In this document: one piece after another, positions 8,219 to 15,021 of the stretch
Numbering within the stretch: position 1 is the first letter of the stretch
Layout: each line of letters begins with the position of its first letter
Assembly (NCBI GenBank): GCA_046047755.1
Contig: JBJOHK010000085.1
Location: forward strand, 1-15,582
Source: JALRLA01 sp046047755
GTDB lineage: Bacteria; Bacteroidota; Bacteroidia; NS11-12g; UBA955
Direction of reading: 5' to 3'
Length of the DNA: 15,582 bases
The notes under the pieces: model-generated
Database searches by the model: none
What the model saw: only the letters and a program-made list of their open reading frames with translations
What the model was told of the DNA's origin: nothing
Made by a program: the position numbers and the translations under genes

Positions 8219-8662
8219 ATGAAGCTGCTGCTGCTATACCTGGGCATTTTTCTCACGAGCTTAGTTAAGTACGCAGCCGCCGTGGCCATGGCCTTGGCCG
8301 TAGGCAATCCATATTTGGGCTTTTTGGTCTGTACTCTGGGCGGATTTCTGGGTTCTTTGGGCATGGTTTACGGGGGTCGACAGCTACAAGTATGGTGGCG
8401 AAAGCGACGCGGCTCGAATACCCCTCGGCGCCGTTTTACGAGTGTAAACCGCAAAATGGTTTGGTTGCGTACCCACGGCGGATTCACCCTCATCGCCTTC
8501 TTGAGTCCCTTGATCTTGTCTCTGCCCATCGGTTGTGCCTTGAGCATGACCTTCATTCACAGCAGAAAGCGAATTGTATTGGGTATGTGGACTTCGGTGC
8601 TGTTTTGGAGCCTGTTGCTTTTTGGGATACAAGCTCTGGGAATAGAAATCTACCAGGATTGA
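8219..8662 (+). CDS. Small integral membrane protein of unknown function
   Basis: A 147-residue protein with about four membrane segments in two pairs: residues 3-28 and 32-52, then 87-110 and 119-140. The pairs are separated by a strongly basic loop (about 54-84) containing RKRRGSNTPRRR. The third segment carries a Pro-rich core, FLSPLILSLPIG, a pattern I associate with a hypothetical membrane family common in Bacteroidota; the two-pair layout also recalls small DedA/Sm_multidrug_export-type proteins (PF06695). Neither link is certain and no transport substrate can be proposed. The open frame extends back to 8048, but that part lies inside the porin gene on the other strand, and ATG 8219 begins a natural membrane N-terminus (MKLLLLYLG). 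It is divergent from the porin and stands 91 nt before the lipoprotein gene. Confidence 0.75.
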   Translation: MKLLLLYLGIFLTSLVKYAAAVAMALAVGNPYLGFLVCTLGGFLGSLGMVYGGRQLQVWWRKRRGSNTPRRRFTSVNRKMVWLRTHGGFTLIAFLSPLILSLPIGCALSMTFIHSRKRIVLGMWTSVLFWSLLLFGIQALGIEIYQD

Positions 8663-8663
8663 T

Positions 8664-8705
8664 GGGCTCCTTCAGGGTTTTCCAACCGGCCAAATAGGAG
8701 AGCCC
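8664..8705 (+). terminator. Weak inverted repeat, possible terminator
   Basis: GGGCTC (8664-8669) pairs with GAGCCC (8700-8705) across a 30-nt loop just after the stop of the small membrane protein, and T-rich sequence follows (8708-8720). The long loop and short stem make it a poor intrinsic terminator. The T-rich part could instead belong to the promoter of the next gene. Confidence 0.2.
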
Positions 8706-8738
8706 GTGTTTTGACTTTTTCTTGCACCCTTAAGGCTG

Positions 8739-8745
8739 TAACTTG
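8739..8745 (+). promoter_or_regulatory. Possible -7-like box TAACTTG for the lipoprotein operon
   Basis: TAACTTG is one base shorter than TAnnTTTG and ends 8 nt before the ATG at 8754. A T-run (8716-8720) lies at about the distance expected for a -33 element. It closely resembles the exact TAACTTTG box before the thioredoxin gene. Confidence 0.28.
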
Positions 8746-8753
8746 CTGACCGT

Positions 8754-10799
8754 ATGCGATGGAGAATTTGGGCCTTTTTGTTGCTTAGCCAATTGATAAC
8801 GGCCTGCAATCGAAAACCTACCGCTTGGGATATTGGAGCATCTGTGCCACTCTTTGAAACAGAGGTTTCTCTGGACCAAGTAGATGTCAAGTATTTGACC
8901 TCGACCCCGTCTGACAGTAGCTATGTATTGACCTACGATAATTTGGTCTACCGCTATCAAATCAACGATTTGCAAACCAGCGACACCGGCATCGATGTCT
9001 CCTTCAATTTGAGAAAGCTCAGGCTGAATGACCAAGTCATCAGCAATAGCATTACCCTGGCCCAAATCAATCCTATTTTCAGAGCCTTAGATGGTCAAAC
9101 TACTAGTATTCCCGCTCAAGACCAATCCAATCTGGCGCCTACCGATATTGACGCCTCGGCCTTTTTTGAAACGGCCACTTTGGATACAGGTTATCTGGAC
9201 ATTACCATCTCCAATGAATTGCCCGTAGATATGGCTTTGGTGGTCTTTGAACTCAGCAATGCCTCAGACGGTAGCATCGTAGCGAGTGACTCATTTTTGA
9301 ACATTCCGGCCAATGTGGGTTCGGCTAAGAAGACCATCGATTTGCGGGGCAAAACCGTAGAAAAGACATTGAAAGGTTCCATCAAGCGCTTGGTGACCTT
9401 GGCTAGTCCAGGAGCGGTGCTCATTGATGCCGATAAAGGATTGAAGGTTGATTTGGCCGTTCGACAATTGCGCCCATCTTATGCCGTAGCCGCTTTTCCA
9501 ACCCAAGATGTGATCGATGAGGATGTGGGCATTACCATGTACATGGGTGGAGCTGAAATCAAGACCTTCAAAGTTGCGACGGGTCGACTGAAAATACATT
9601 TGGAAAGCACCATTCAGGAAGACATGAGCATGGTTTTGGCTCTGCCAGGAGCCATCAAAGATGGTCAAGCTTTCTACCAAGAAGTCAAACTACCGGCCGC
9701 CCAAGCAGGTGGCGTATCGGTGCGCGATGAGGTGTACAACATGGGCGGCTATGTGCTTGATTTTCGAGGCAAAAATCCGACGGTGACCGACACGGTCAAT
9801 ACCTACCATCAAATACTCAAAGTCACGATGGATTCAAGCGGTCGCAAAGTGGCGGTAGGTCTGAGCGATAGCATTCGAATCACCTATACCATGGAGGCCA
9901 TGACCCCGGAATACGCCATTGGCTTTTTGGGTCAAAGCCTGGAGCGAAGCGGTCCTGATAAAACGGGATTTGAATTGTTCAACGGTCTGAGCGGCAATCT
10001 GGGATTGGAAGATGTCAAGGTGAATTTGGTCATGCGAAACAGCATTGGGGCCGACGGGCGTGTGAAGCTATATGAACTTAAGGGGGAGAATATATTCGAT
10101 GATCGTTTTGTCGCCTTGAACTCTTGGGCCATCAATTCTGATTTTTATGTCTCTGCGCCTCCCTTTCAACGCGGTGCTTATACCGAGACCATCATGAGCA
10201 TGGATGCCAACAATTCCAACATCAAGGGCTTTTTGGAAAACATGCCTCAATTCTTGCACTATGACCTCGAGTCGGAGGTTAATCCTTTTGGCAATGTTTC
10301 GGGCTGGAAAGATTTTGTGTTTGACGATAGTCGACTGGATGTCTTTTTGCGCGTGGAAGCGCCTTTGAGTGCGAGTTTGGGTTCCATCATTTTGCGGGAT
10401 ACGCAGAAAGTGAATTTTAAATCTCTGGGCGATATGCAGCGGGTCAAAAGCGGCTTCTTCATTTTGGATTTTGACAACAGTTTCCCCATTCAATTTGGGC
10501 TGGATATTGTCTTGTTGGATGCCAATTATCAGCAACTGCAAGCCTTGGAAGTGGGTCCCGAACAATTCGTGGCTCCTGCTCAAGCCGATGCCAATGGTTT
10601 TCCCATCGCTTCGCGCCAAACCCAATTGCGTATAGGTTTGAGTAGAGAAAACGCCTGGGCTCTTAGCAAGGCTGAGCATGTGTTAATTCGTTACAAACTC
10701 GACGGTTCTTCGGGCGGAGTCAAACGATTGTATAACCAATCGAAAGTCAAGGTCAAAGCCCGCGCTGAATTCGAATACGAAGCCCAATTGAACCCATGA
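8754..10799 (+). CDS. Large lipoprotein of unknown function, paired with an outer-membrane barrel gene
   Basis: The 681-residue protein begins with a lipoprotein signal peptide: MRWRIW, a hydrophobic core, and lipobox ITAC with Cys18 followed by Asn19. No other membrane segment is seen. The mature part looks all-beta and acidic, with many repeated strand-turn patterns such as LDITISN, VKVNLVMRN and DVFLRVEAPL, and no recognisable enzyme motif. It resembles long uncharacterised lipoproteins of Bacteroidota, and I cannot name a family. It is the first gene of a two-gene unit: its TGA (10797-10799) overlaps the ATG of the next gene (ATGA, 10796-10799), so translation is probably coupled and the two products probably work together at the outer membrane. 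A -7-like box lies just upstream. Surface or periplasmic orientation cannot be decided from the sequence. Confidence 0.85.
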   Translation: MRWRIWAFLLLSQLITACNRKPTAWDIGASVPLFETEVSLDQVDVKYLTSTPSDSSYVLTYDNLVYRYQINDLQTSDTGIDVSFNLRKLRLNDQVISNSITLAQINPIFRALDGQTTSIPAQDQSNLAPTDIDASAFFETATLDTGYLDITISNELPVDMALVVFELSNASDGSIVASDSFLNIPANVGSAKKTIDLRGKTVEKTLKGSIKRLVTLASPGAVLIDADKGLKVDLAVRQLRPSYAVAAFPTQDVIDEDVGITMYMGGAEIKTFKVATGRLKIHLESTIQEDMSMVLALPGAIKDGQAFYQEVKLPAAQAGGVSVRDEVYNMGGYVLDFRGKNPTVTDTVNTYHQILKVTMDSSGRKVAVGLSDSIRITYTMEAMTPEYAIGFLGQSLERSGPDKTGFELFNGLSGNLGLEDVKVNLVMRNSIGADGRVKLYELKGENIFDDRFVALNSWAINSDFYVSAPPFQRGAYTETIMSMDANNSNIKGFLENMPQFLHYDLESEVNPFGNVSGWKDFVFDDSRLDVFLRVEAPLSASLGSIILRDTQKVNFKSLGDMQRVKSGFFILDFDNSFPIQFGLDIVLLDANYQQLQALEVGPEQFVAPAQADANGFPIASRQTQLRIGLSRENAWALSKAEHVLIRYKLDGSSGGVKRLYNQSKVKVKARAEFEYEAQLNP

Positions 10800-12037
10800 G
10801 AAAGTTCTTAATTCTCCTAGCTTGCGCCAGTCTTGGCCGCACGGCCGCCCAAGAAGTTCAACCCGGTTTCTACTTCGAAACAGGCTCCACAGCCATGAGC
10901 CAAGCCATGCTTAACCGACTGGCCTTTGGTGGATACATTTCCCCTGAGGTTGTGAGTAAATCAGAGCCCAAGTGGAAGGGGGCTGATCTGCGCAGTGGCG
11001 CCATGTACGAATGGAGCTTGGGTTTGGGTCCTCGCACCTTCGATCTGATAGACAGCGCCAAACAGGTGAAATTTCAGGGTATACATGTGGCTCAATTTGG
11101 TGGCTTTGGTGCCCAGCACAGTGGCGATGCTTTGAAGCTGGCCTTTAGGGGTAATTTGCCCTATGTGGGCGAGACCCTGGAGTTGGGACAGAACCGTTTG
11201 TTGGCCTATTCGGGGTTTGGGCTTCAGTCGGAATTCAAATGCAAATCGCACCATTTTGGTTTTGGGGTGGCCAACTATTCAAGTTACCGCAGCTTTGAAA
11301 CCCACGACATGGTCTTCAGTACCGATTCAGCCGCCGAGCGCTTGAGCCTGAATGGGCAGTGGAGCAGTATCAATGCGGCCGGCAACAACTTGTCTCTACA
11401 AGGCTATTACCGCTGGTCCCATTTCAAGAATGAAGATGGCCGCTTCCAGTACTGGTCTGCCTCTGTTTATAACTTTGGCCTGCTGCATCTGTCGAAAGCG
11501 CAGGTGGAAAGCCGGGGTGCTCAGTGGGATTTGAATAAAGGTTTTAAACCATTGGCTTGGCATGAAACGGATGAAGTGCAATGGTCTCAATCGGTTTTGG
11601 CTCCCCGTGACCTACAGGTTTCTGATTGGTTGACGAACAAAAAGGATACCTTGATCCAGGGCCTAGCCATTCTCAAGCAAGAGCGAAGCGGTTGGGTATT
11701 GACCCCCTTTCGGGCGCAGTTCATGTACAATTCGCGACGCGTCACGGCCATTGTCAACTACCGCAATTTGCCTGGGTTTGCCCCGCGTTTTTCCCTTTCG
11801 CATAGTTTCAATGCCGGCTTCAAATCGGGTCGCAGCATGGGCTTTTCGCCTATGATTTCTCTCGGCGGATGGGACAATTACGACATCAATTTCCAATTTT
11901 GGCTCTTGAAGTACAATACCGAAGAGCCCATCAATCGACTTTCGGTGAATGTTTCTCTGCAAGGTTTGGAGGCCTGGATGGCTCCCCAAAAACAACACGG
12001 TGCGGGGGCCAGTTTGTATATCGCTTACCGAATTTGA
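10796..12037 (+). CDS. Outer-membrane barrel protein, DUF5723-like
   Basis: The 413-residue protein starts with a signal peptide (MRKFLILLACASLG, likely cleavage near TAA-Q at residues 18-19). The remainder is made of alternating aromatic and polar strands with a C-terminal strand ending YIAYRI, as expected for an outer-membrane barrel. The stretch LAFRGNLPYVGETLELG followed by LQSEF and FGFGVANYSSYRSF recalls the DUF5723 family of Bacteroidota, in which an FxGN-xxxG-xTxDL pattern precedes conserved barrel strands; this is moderate-confidence recall. The ATGA overlap with the lipoprotein gene implies a coupled pair. The TGA (12035-12037) lies inside the 3' end of the convergent glycosyltransferase gene, a 13-bp overlap. 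Role unknown: pore, adhesin scaffold or anchor for the lipoprotein are all possible. Confidence 0.8.
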   Translation: MRKFLILLACASLGRTAAQEVQPGFYFETGSTAMSQAMLNRLAFGGYISPEVVSKSEPKWKGADLRSGAMYEWSLGLGPRTFDLIDSAKQVKFQGIHVAQFGGFGAQHSGDALKLAFRGNLPYVGETLELGQNRLLAYSGFGLQSEFKCKSHHFGFGVANYSSYRSFETHDMVFSTDSAAERLSLNGQWSSINAAGNNLSLQGYYRWSHFKNEDGRFQYWSASVYNFGLLHLSKAQVESRGAQWDLNKGFKPLAWHETDEVQWSQSVLAPRDLQVSDWLTNKKDTLIQGLAILKQERSGWVLTPFRAQFMYNSRRVTAIVNYRNLPGFAPRFSLSHSFNAGFKSGRSMGFSPMISLGGWDNYDINFQFWLLKYNTEEPINRLSVNVSLQGLEAWMAPQKQHGAGASLYIAYRI

Positions 12038-13569
12038 CCCAATTTGACCAAGGTTAAGGTTCCGAATTGACCCATGGTATCCAGTTGGGCCCCTTTTTCT
12101 TTTAATGTCGGTTCTAAACTGTCTCGGTAACTGCTGCGGTCATTGATTACCATGATTCCTTTCTTGCGGCCATCCAAATAGGGAGCCATGACCTCTAAAC
12201 TTAAGGCCGTCGAGAAATCAGGAGCCAAGCGAATGCCCTGTCGTTTCAAAAAGTACAAGGCCGTATTCGGTGAGGGGTCATAGATGACAACGGGTTCCCA
12301 ACTAGGCTCAACTTCGCGTTTCAAATACTGAGCGGCTTTGGCGTAATCGTCGGCATTTGAAATGGCGTTTTGGCACCAGTAATTGCCTTGTTCAAAGCGG
12401 GATAGCAATTGAAAGCGCGCAGCTGAAGCATTGCGAAAAGGTATCCATAGGAGCGAAACGGACGCCACGATGGGCCAGAGCCCGATCAATACGCTGCCTT
12501 GTTGCAGAAAAGCTTGATAGGCCGATAGAAAGGCCATGAAAAAGAAAGGCAAGAAGATCAGCAAGTAGTAATCGTGGAATTGGAACTGCCGACTAAAAAG
12601 CAAGAAGAAGCCCAAAAATCCTAAGAGCAACCAGACACTCAAGGCGCTAGGCCAATTCTGTAACTGAAACAACTGGCGACGAAGTCCAAATAGCCAAAGG
12701 GCCATCCAAACCACCAAAACGCCGCCTGGGAATAGTGTTTCACCCCAAGTATCACCAGCAAAACGAAAATTTTCTACAAGCTCCGCCAGGCTGTTAGCCG
12801 GGTTGATGGACTGCAAAAAATGCGGGTTTTGGGTTTGGGTATACAGCCACTTGTTGTAGGATAGCCAAGCCACTATGGGTAAAAATGGACCCCACAAGAC
12901 AGCATGTTGCCGACCCTCAAAGGGCAAAGCCGGTTGCAAACTGGGTCGAATTCGCTGAGAAAGGAATAGGGCTATGAAGGCCAAATGCGGAAGGAAATAA
13001 CTGACTTTTAGCAGTCCTGCCAGAGATATGCAAAGAGCATAATACCACAAACTACTTTGGGCGTTCAGGCCGAAATAAAAGCGCGTCAATTGCCAAAGGG
13101 CAAACATGCTCAATCCAAGAGCCGCGGCATCGGGCAGAGAGACGGCACTGTAAAAGAACAACAACGGTGAACTCAGCCAAGCGAAAGTGATGGCTATGGC
13201 ATGGTTGTGTTTTCGGGTGAACAATTCGGCCATTCGGTAGGCACCCCAAGCCCCTAATGTATGGAATAACAACACCCAAAGGCGGTACCAAATGGGCGAC
13301 CATCCAAAGGCCTTGGCGCATAAGGCAGCCAGATAGGGAAGCAGAGGAAATTCGGTAGCCACGACCCCGTCGGCAGAACGATCTTCCATCACTCGGGGCT
13401 GGAAGAAGTTCATTGAGATGTCGAAGTAGTTGTAGGCTATGCCCATGCGGTCGGCTTGAGCGCCTTGGTGCATGCCGAAGGGCTCGCTATTGAGGTGTTG
13501 GAACCATCCGCCCCAGGCGTAGAACGCCAACAAAAGTCCCCAGAATGCCCATCGATTATTGGTCTTCAT
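12025..13569 (-). CDS. Membrane glycosyltransferase, GT-C fold (family 39/ArnT-like)
   Basis: A 514-residue protein with about ten or more membrane segments and a soluble C-terminal tail (about residues 400-514). The first extracytoplasmic loop carries HQGAQAD (Asp40) and then TEFPLLPYL (Glu73), which matches the HxxxQxD...EFPL pattern of GT-C enzymes of the PMT/ArnT type. Asp40 and Glu73 are the inferred catalytic and metal-site acids. Such enzymes move a sugar from a polyprenyl-phosphate donor to a lipid, glycan or protein on the periplasmic side. The acceptor is not evident. The open frame extends to TTG 13593, but ATG 13569 gives a normal N-terminus (MKTNNRWAFWG). It overlaps the upstream GT2 gene by 14 bp, so the GT2 enzyme probably makes its donor. 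The 3' end overlaps the convergent barrel gene by 13 bp. Confidence 0.87.
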   Translation of the reverse strand: MKTNNRWAFWGLLLAFYAWGGWFQHLNSEPFGMHQGAQADRMGIAYNYFDISMNFFQPRVMEDRSADGVVATEFPLLPYLAALCAKAFGWSPIWYRLWVLLFHTLGAWGAYRMAELFTRKHNHAIAITFAWLSSPLLFFYSAVSLPDAAALGLSMFALWQLTRFYFGLNAQSSLWYYALCISLAGLLKVSYFLPHLAFIALFLSQRIRPSLQPALPFEGRQHAVLWGPFLPIVAWLSYNKWLYTQTQNPHFLQSINPANSLAELVENFRFAGDTWGETLFPGGVLVVWMALWLFGLRRQLFQLQNWPSALSVWLLLGFLGFFLLFSRQFQFHDYYLLIFLPFFFMAFLSAYQAFLQQGSVLIGLWPIVASVSLLWIPFRNASAARFQLLSRFEQGNYWCQNAISNADDYAKAAQYLKREVEPSWEPVVIYDPSPNTALYFLKRQGIRLAPDFSTALSLEVMAPYLDGRKKGIMVINDRSSYRDSLEPTLKEKGAQLDTMGQFGTLTLVKLGQIR

Positions 13570-14497
13570 GCTGCGTGTTGCTGTCGCGAACAATGTAGCC
13601 CGGTCGTTGTTTGACGTTGTCGCTCACGCGGCCGAGGTATTCGCCCAAAATGCCAATACCCAGTAGTTGAATGCCTCCTAAAAATAACACAGAGATGTGC
13701 AGGGAGGTCCAACCTGGCTCGGTGCTGCCAAAGAATTTCTGGTACAAGCTGTAAAGTATAAGCATGAAGGCTACCCCCGATACAACAAATCCACTGAGGG
13801 TAGCGACTTTCAAAGGCCAGGTGCTAAAGCCACTGATGCCGTCTAAGGCGAAGCGCAGCATGCGGCGGTAGCTGAATTTGGTATGGCCGCTCATGCGTTC
13901 TTGACGGTCATATTCCAAGGCGGTTTGCTGAAATCCAATCCAGGCAATTTGCCCGCGCAAGTACTTGTGCTGTTCGGGCATTTGGTTCAGAACCAAGCGA
14001 ACTTTTTCATGTATGATGCGAAAATCGCCCGTGTCAACAGGAATGTCGACTTGGGTGATGCGCGAAAGCAGACGATAGAACTGTTTGGCCGTGTAGCGCT
14101 TTAGCCAAGTTTCGCCCGCGCGGGTTCGGCGTTGGGCATAGACCACTTCATACCCTTGTTGCGCTTTGTGCAACAATTCAGGAATCAATTCTGGTGGATC
14201 TTGGCCGTCTCCATCCATGAATACGGTGTATTCGCCTCGACTGGCCTGTGCTCCGGCACTAAGGGCCATTTGGTGGCCAAAGTTTCGAGAGAAATCAATG
14301 TATTTGACTCGGTTATCAGCCGCGCTCAACTGAAGAAGCAAAGCCAAAGATCGGTCTTTGCTGCCGTCGTTTACATAGATAATCTCAAATGAAAGACCCT
14401 GCATGGCCTGAATAAGGCGAGTGTGCAATGCCTCGATGTTGCCCTCTTCGTTGTAGACGGGAATGACTATCGATAGCAAGGGCTTTTCATTCGACAT
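13556..14497 (-). CDS. Polyprenyl-phosphate glycosyltransferase, GT2 family (DPM1/GtrB/ArnC-like)
   Basis: From ATG 14497 the protein has 313 residues and starts MSNEKPLLSIVIPVYNEEGN, the classic GT2 opening. Asp44 lies in VNDGSKD, and the DxD-type motif is MDGDGQDPPEL (Asp95, Asp97), where relatives usually read MDADLQDPPE. DTGDFR (155-160) and a two-helix C-terminal membrane hairpin (about 225-252 and 266-288, GILGEYLGR) complete the DPM1/GtrB/ArnC pattern. These enzymes transfer a sugar from a nucleotide sugar to undecaprenyl phosphate at the inner membrane. The frame runs upstream to 14704 over the divergent thioredoxin gene, and that extension lacks any family signal and is rejected. A perfect TAnnTTTG box sits 4 nt before the ATG. 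It overlaps the GT-C gene by 14 bp and probably supplies its donor. The sugar is not predictable. Confidence 0.93.
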   Translation of the reverse strand: MSNEKPLLSIVIPVYNEEGNIEALHTRLIQAMQGLSFEIIYVNDGSKDRSLALLLQLSAADNRVKYIDFSRNFGHQMALSAGAQASRGEYTVFMDGDGQDPPELIPELLHKAQQGYEVVYAQRRTRAGETWLKRYTAKQFYRLLSRITQVDIPVDTGDFRIIHEKVRLVLNQMPEQHKYLRGQIAWIGFQQTALEYDRQERMSGHTKFSYRRMLRFALDGISGFSTWPLKVATLSGFVVSGVAFMLILYSLYQKFFGSTEPGWTSLHISVLFLGGIQLLGIGILGEYLGRVSDNVKQRPGYIVRDSNTQHEDQ

Positions 14498-14501
14498 GAG
14501 A

Positions 14502-14509
14502 CAAAAATA
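14502..14509 (-). promoter_or_regulatory. Candidate -7 box TATTTTTG for the glycosyltransferase operon
   Basis: The minus strand reads TATTTTTG, an exact TAnnTTTG match, 4 nt before the GT2 ATG at 14497. It sits in the 52-nt divergent region shared with the thioredoxin gene. A transcription start about 4 nt beyond the box would fall at the start codon, giving a leaderless mRNA. Confidence 0.45.
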
Positions 14510-14535
14510 GGATTTTATCAGGCGATTGCCGGTGC

Positions 14536-14543
14536 TAACTTTG
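14536..14543 (+). promoter_or_regulatory. Candidate -7 box TAACTTTG for the thioredoxin gene
   Basis: TAACTTTG is an exact TAnnTTTG match ending 6 nt before the ATG at 14550. A TTTT (14513-14516) lies exactly 19 nt upstream and could serve as a degenerate -33 element. The box is back to back with the exact minus-strand box at 14502-14509. Confidence 0.48.
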
Positions 14544-14549
14544 CGGTTC

Positions 14550-14957
14550 ATGAAAGCCAAAAATTGGATTACCAGCTTACTTGTTGCCTCAATGGCCTTG
14601 ATTGCCGGAGTAACGTACGCATGCAACAGCTCTACTCCCTCAGAAGGTGAGCCCATTACTGCAGCTAAATTCGATGAGACCATTGCCTCGTCAAAATTGA
14701 CCATGGTTGATTTTTACACCACTTGGTGCGGCCCCTGCAAACGCATGGACCCCTTCGTGAAGCAAATTGCCGCTGACTTGGCTGATCAAGTTACGGTGCT
14801 GCAAATCGATGCAGAAGCCCAAATGGATATCGCCGATCGCTATCATTTACAAGGCTATCCTACCTTGATTTTTTTCAAGGGGGGTCAAGTTGTGTACACC
14901 TCATTGGGTTACCAAGACTACGACGGAATCCAGAACTTAGTAAATAAGTACAAATAA
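14550..14957 (+). CDS. Exported thioredoxin (signal peptide or lipoprotein)
   Basis: A 135-residue thioredoxin-fold protein. The active site is WCGPC (Cys60, Cys63), preceded by the buried acid Asp54 in MVDFY and followed by the cis-proline Pro104 in GYPT, so the redox centre is intact. The N-terminus has two lysines, a hydrophobic core (residues 8-21) and TYAC with Cys25. It is therefore exported, either lipid-modified at Cys25 (the lipobox is weak because Tyr is at -2) or cleaved there by signal peptidase I. The likely role is thiol-disulfide exchange in the periplasm; MsrB at 2819 is one conceivable client. The frame extends to TTG 14526, but ATG 14550 gives the proper signal peptide. It diverges from the glycosyltransferase operon and is followed 16 nt later by a strong terminator. 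Confidence 0.93.
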   Translation: MKAKNWITSLLVASMALIAGVTYACNSSTPSEGEPITAAKFDETIASSKLTMVDFYTTWCGPCKRMDPFVKQIAADLADQVTVLQIDAEAQMDIADRYHLQGYPTLIFFKGGQVVYTSLGYQDYDGIQNLVNKYK

Positions 14958-14973
14958 GATTTGCACTAAAAGC

Positions 14974-15002
14974 AAAAGCCCCGAGTGATCGGGGCTTTTT
15001 TT
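14974..15002. terminator. Strong bidirectional intrinsic terminator
   Basis: AAAAGCCCCGA (14974-14984) and TCGGGGCTTTT (14989-14999) form an 11-bp stem with loop GTGA, followed by a T-run to 15002. The A-run on the left makes it work for minus-strand transcripts too, so it can end both the thioredoxin and the phosphosulfolactate synthase transcripts, which converge here. It is the only convincing intrinsic terminator in the window. Confidence 0.92.
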
Positions 15003-15021
15003 ATGCTTTTTGCAAAAGATT

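Noticed and set aside
10068..10679. 203-codon open frame on the minus strand inside the lipoprotein gene
   Set aside because: It lies antisense within a clear coding gene, has no signal, motif or promoter, and its composition is that of a shadow frame.
14498..14704. N-terminal extension of the GT2 glycosyltransferase by 69 codons
   Set aside because: It overlaps the divergent thioredoxin gene and its promoter and precedes the canonical GT2 start MSNEKPLLSIVIP.
15006..15018. Small inverted repeat CTTTT-TGC-AAAAG near the ComA stop
   Set aside because: An AT-only 5-bp stem with a 3-nt loop is too weak, and the GC-rich hairpin at 14974-14999 already explains termination.
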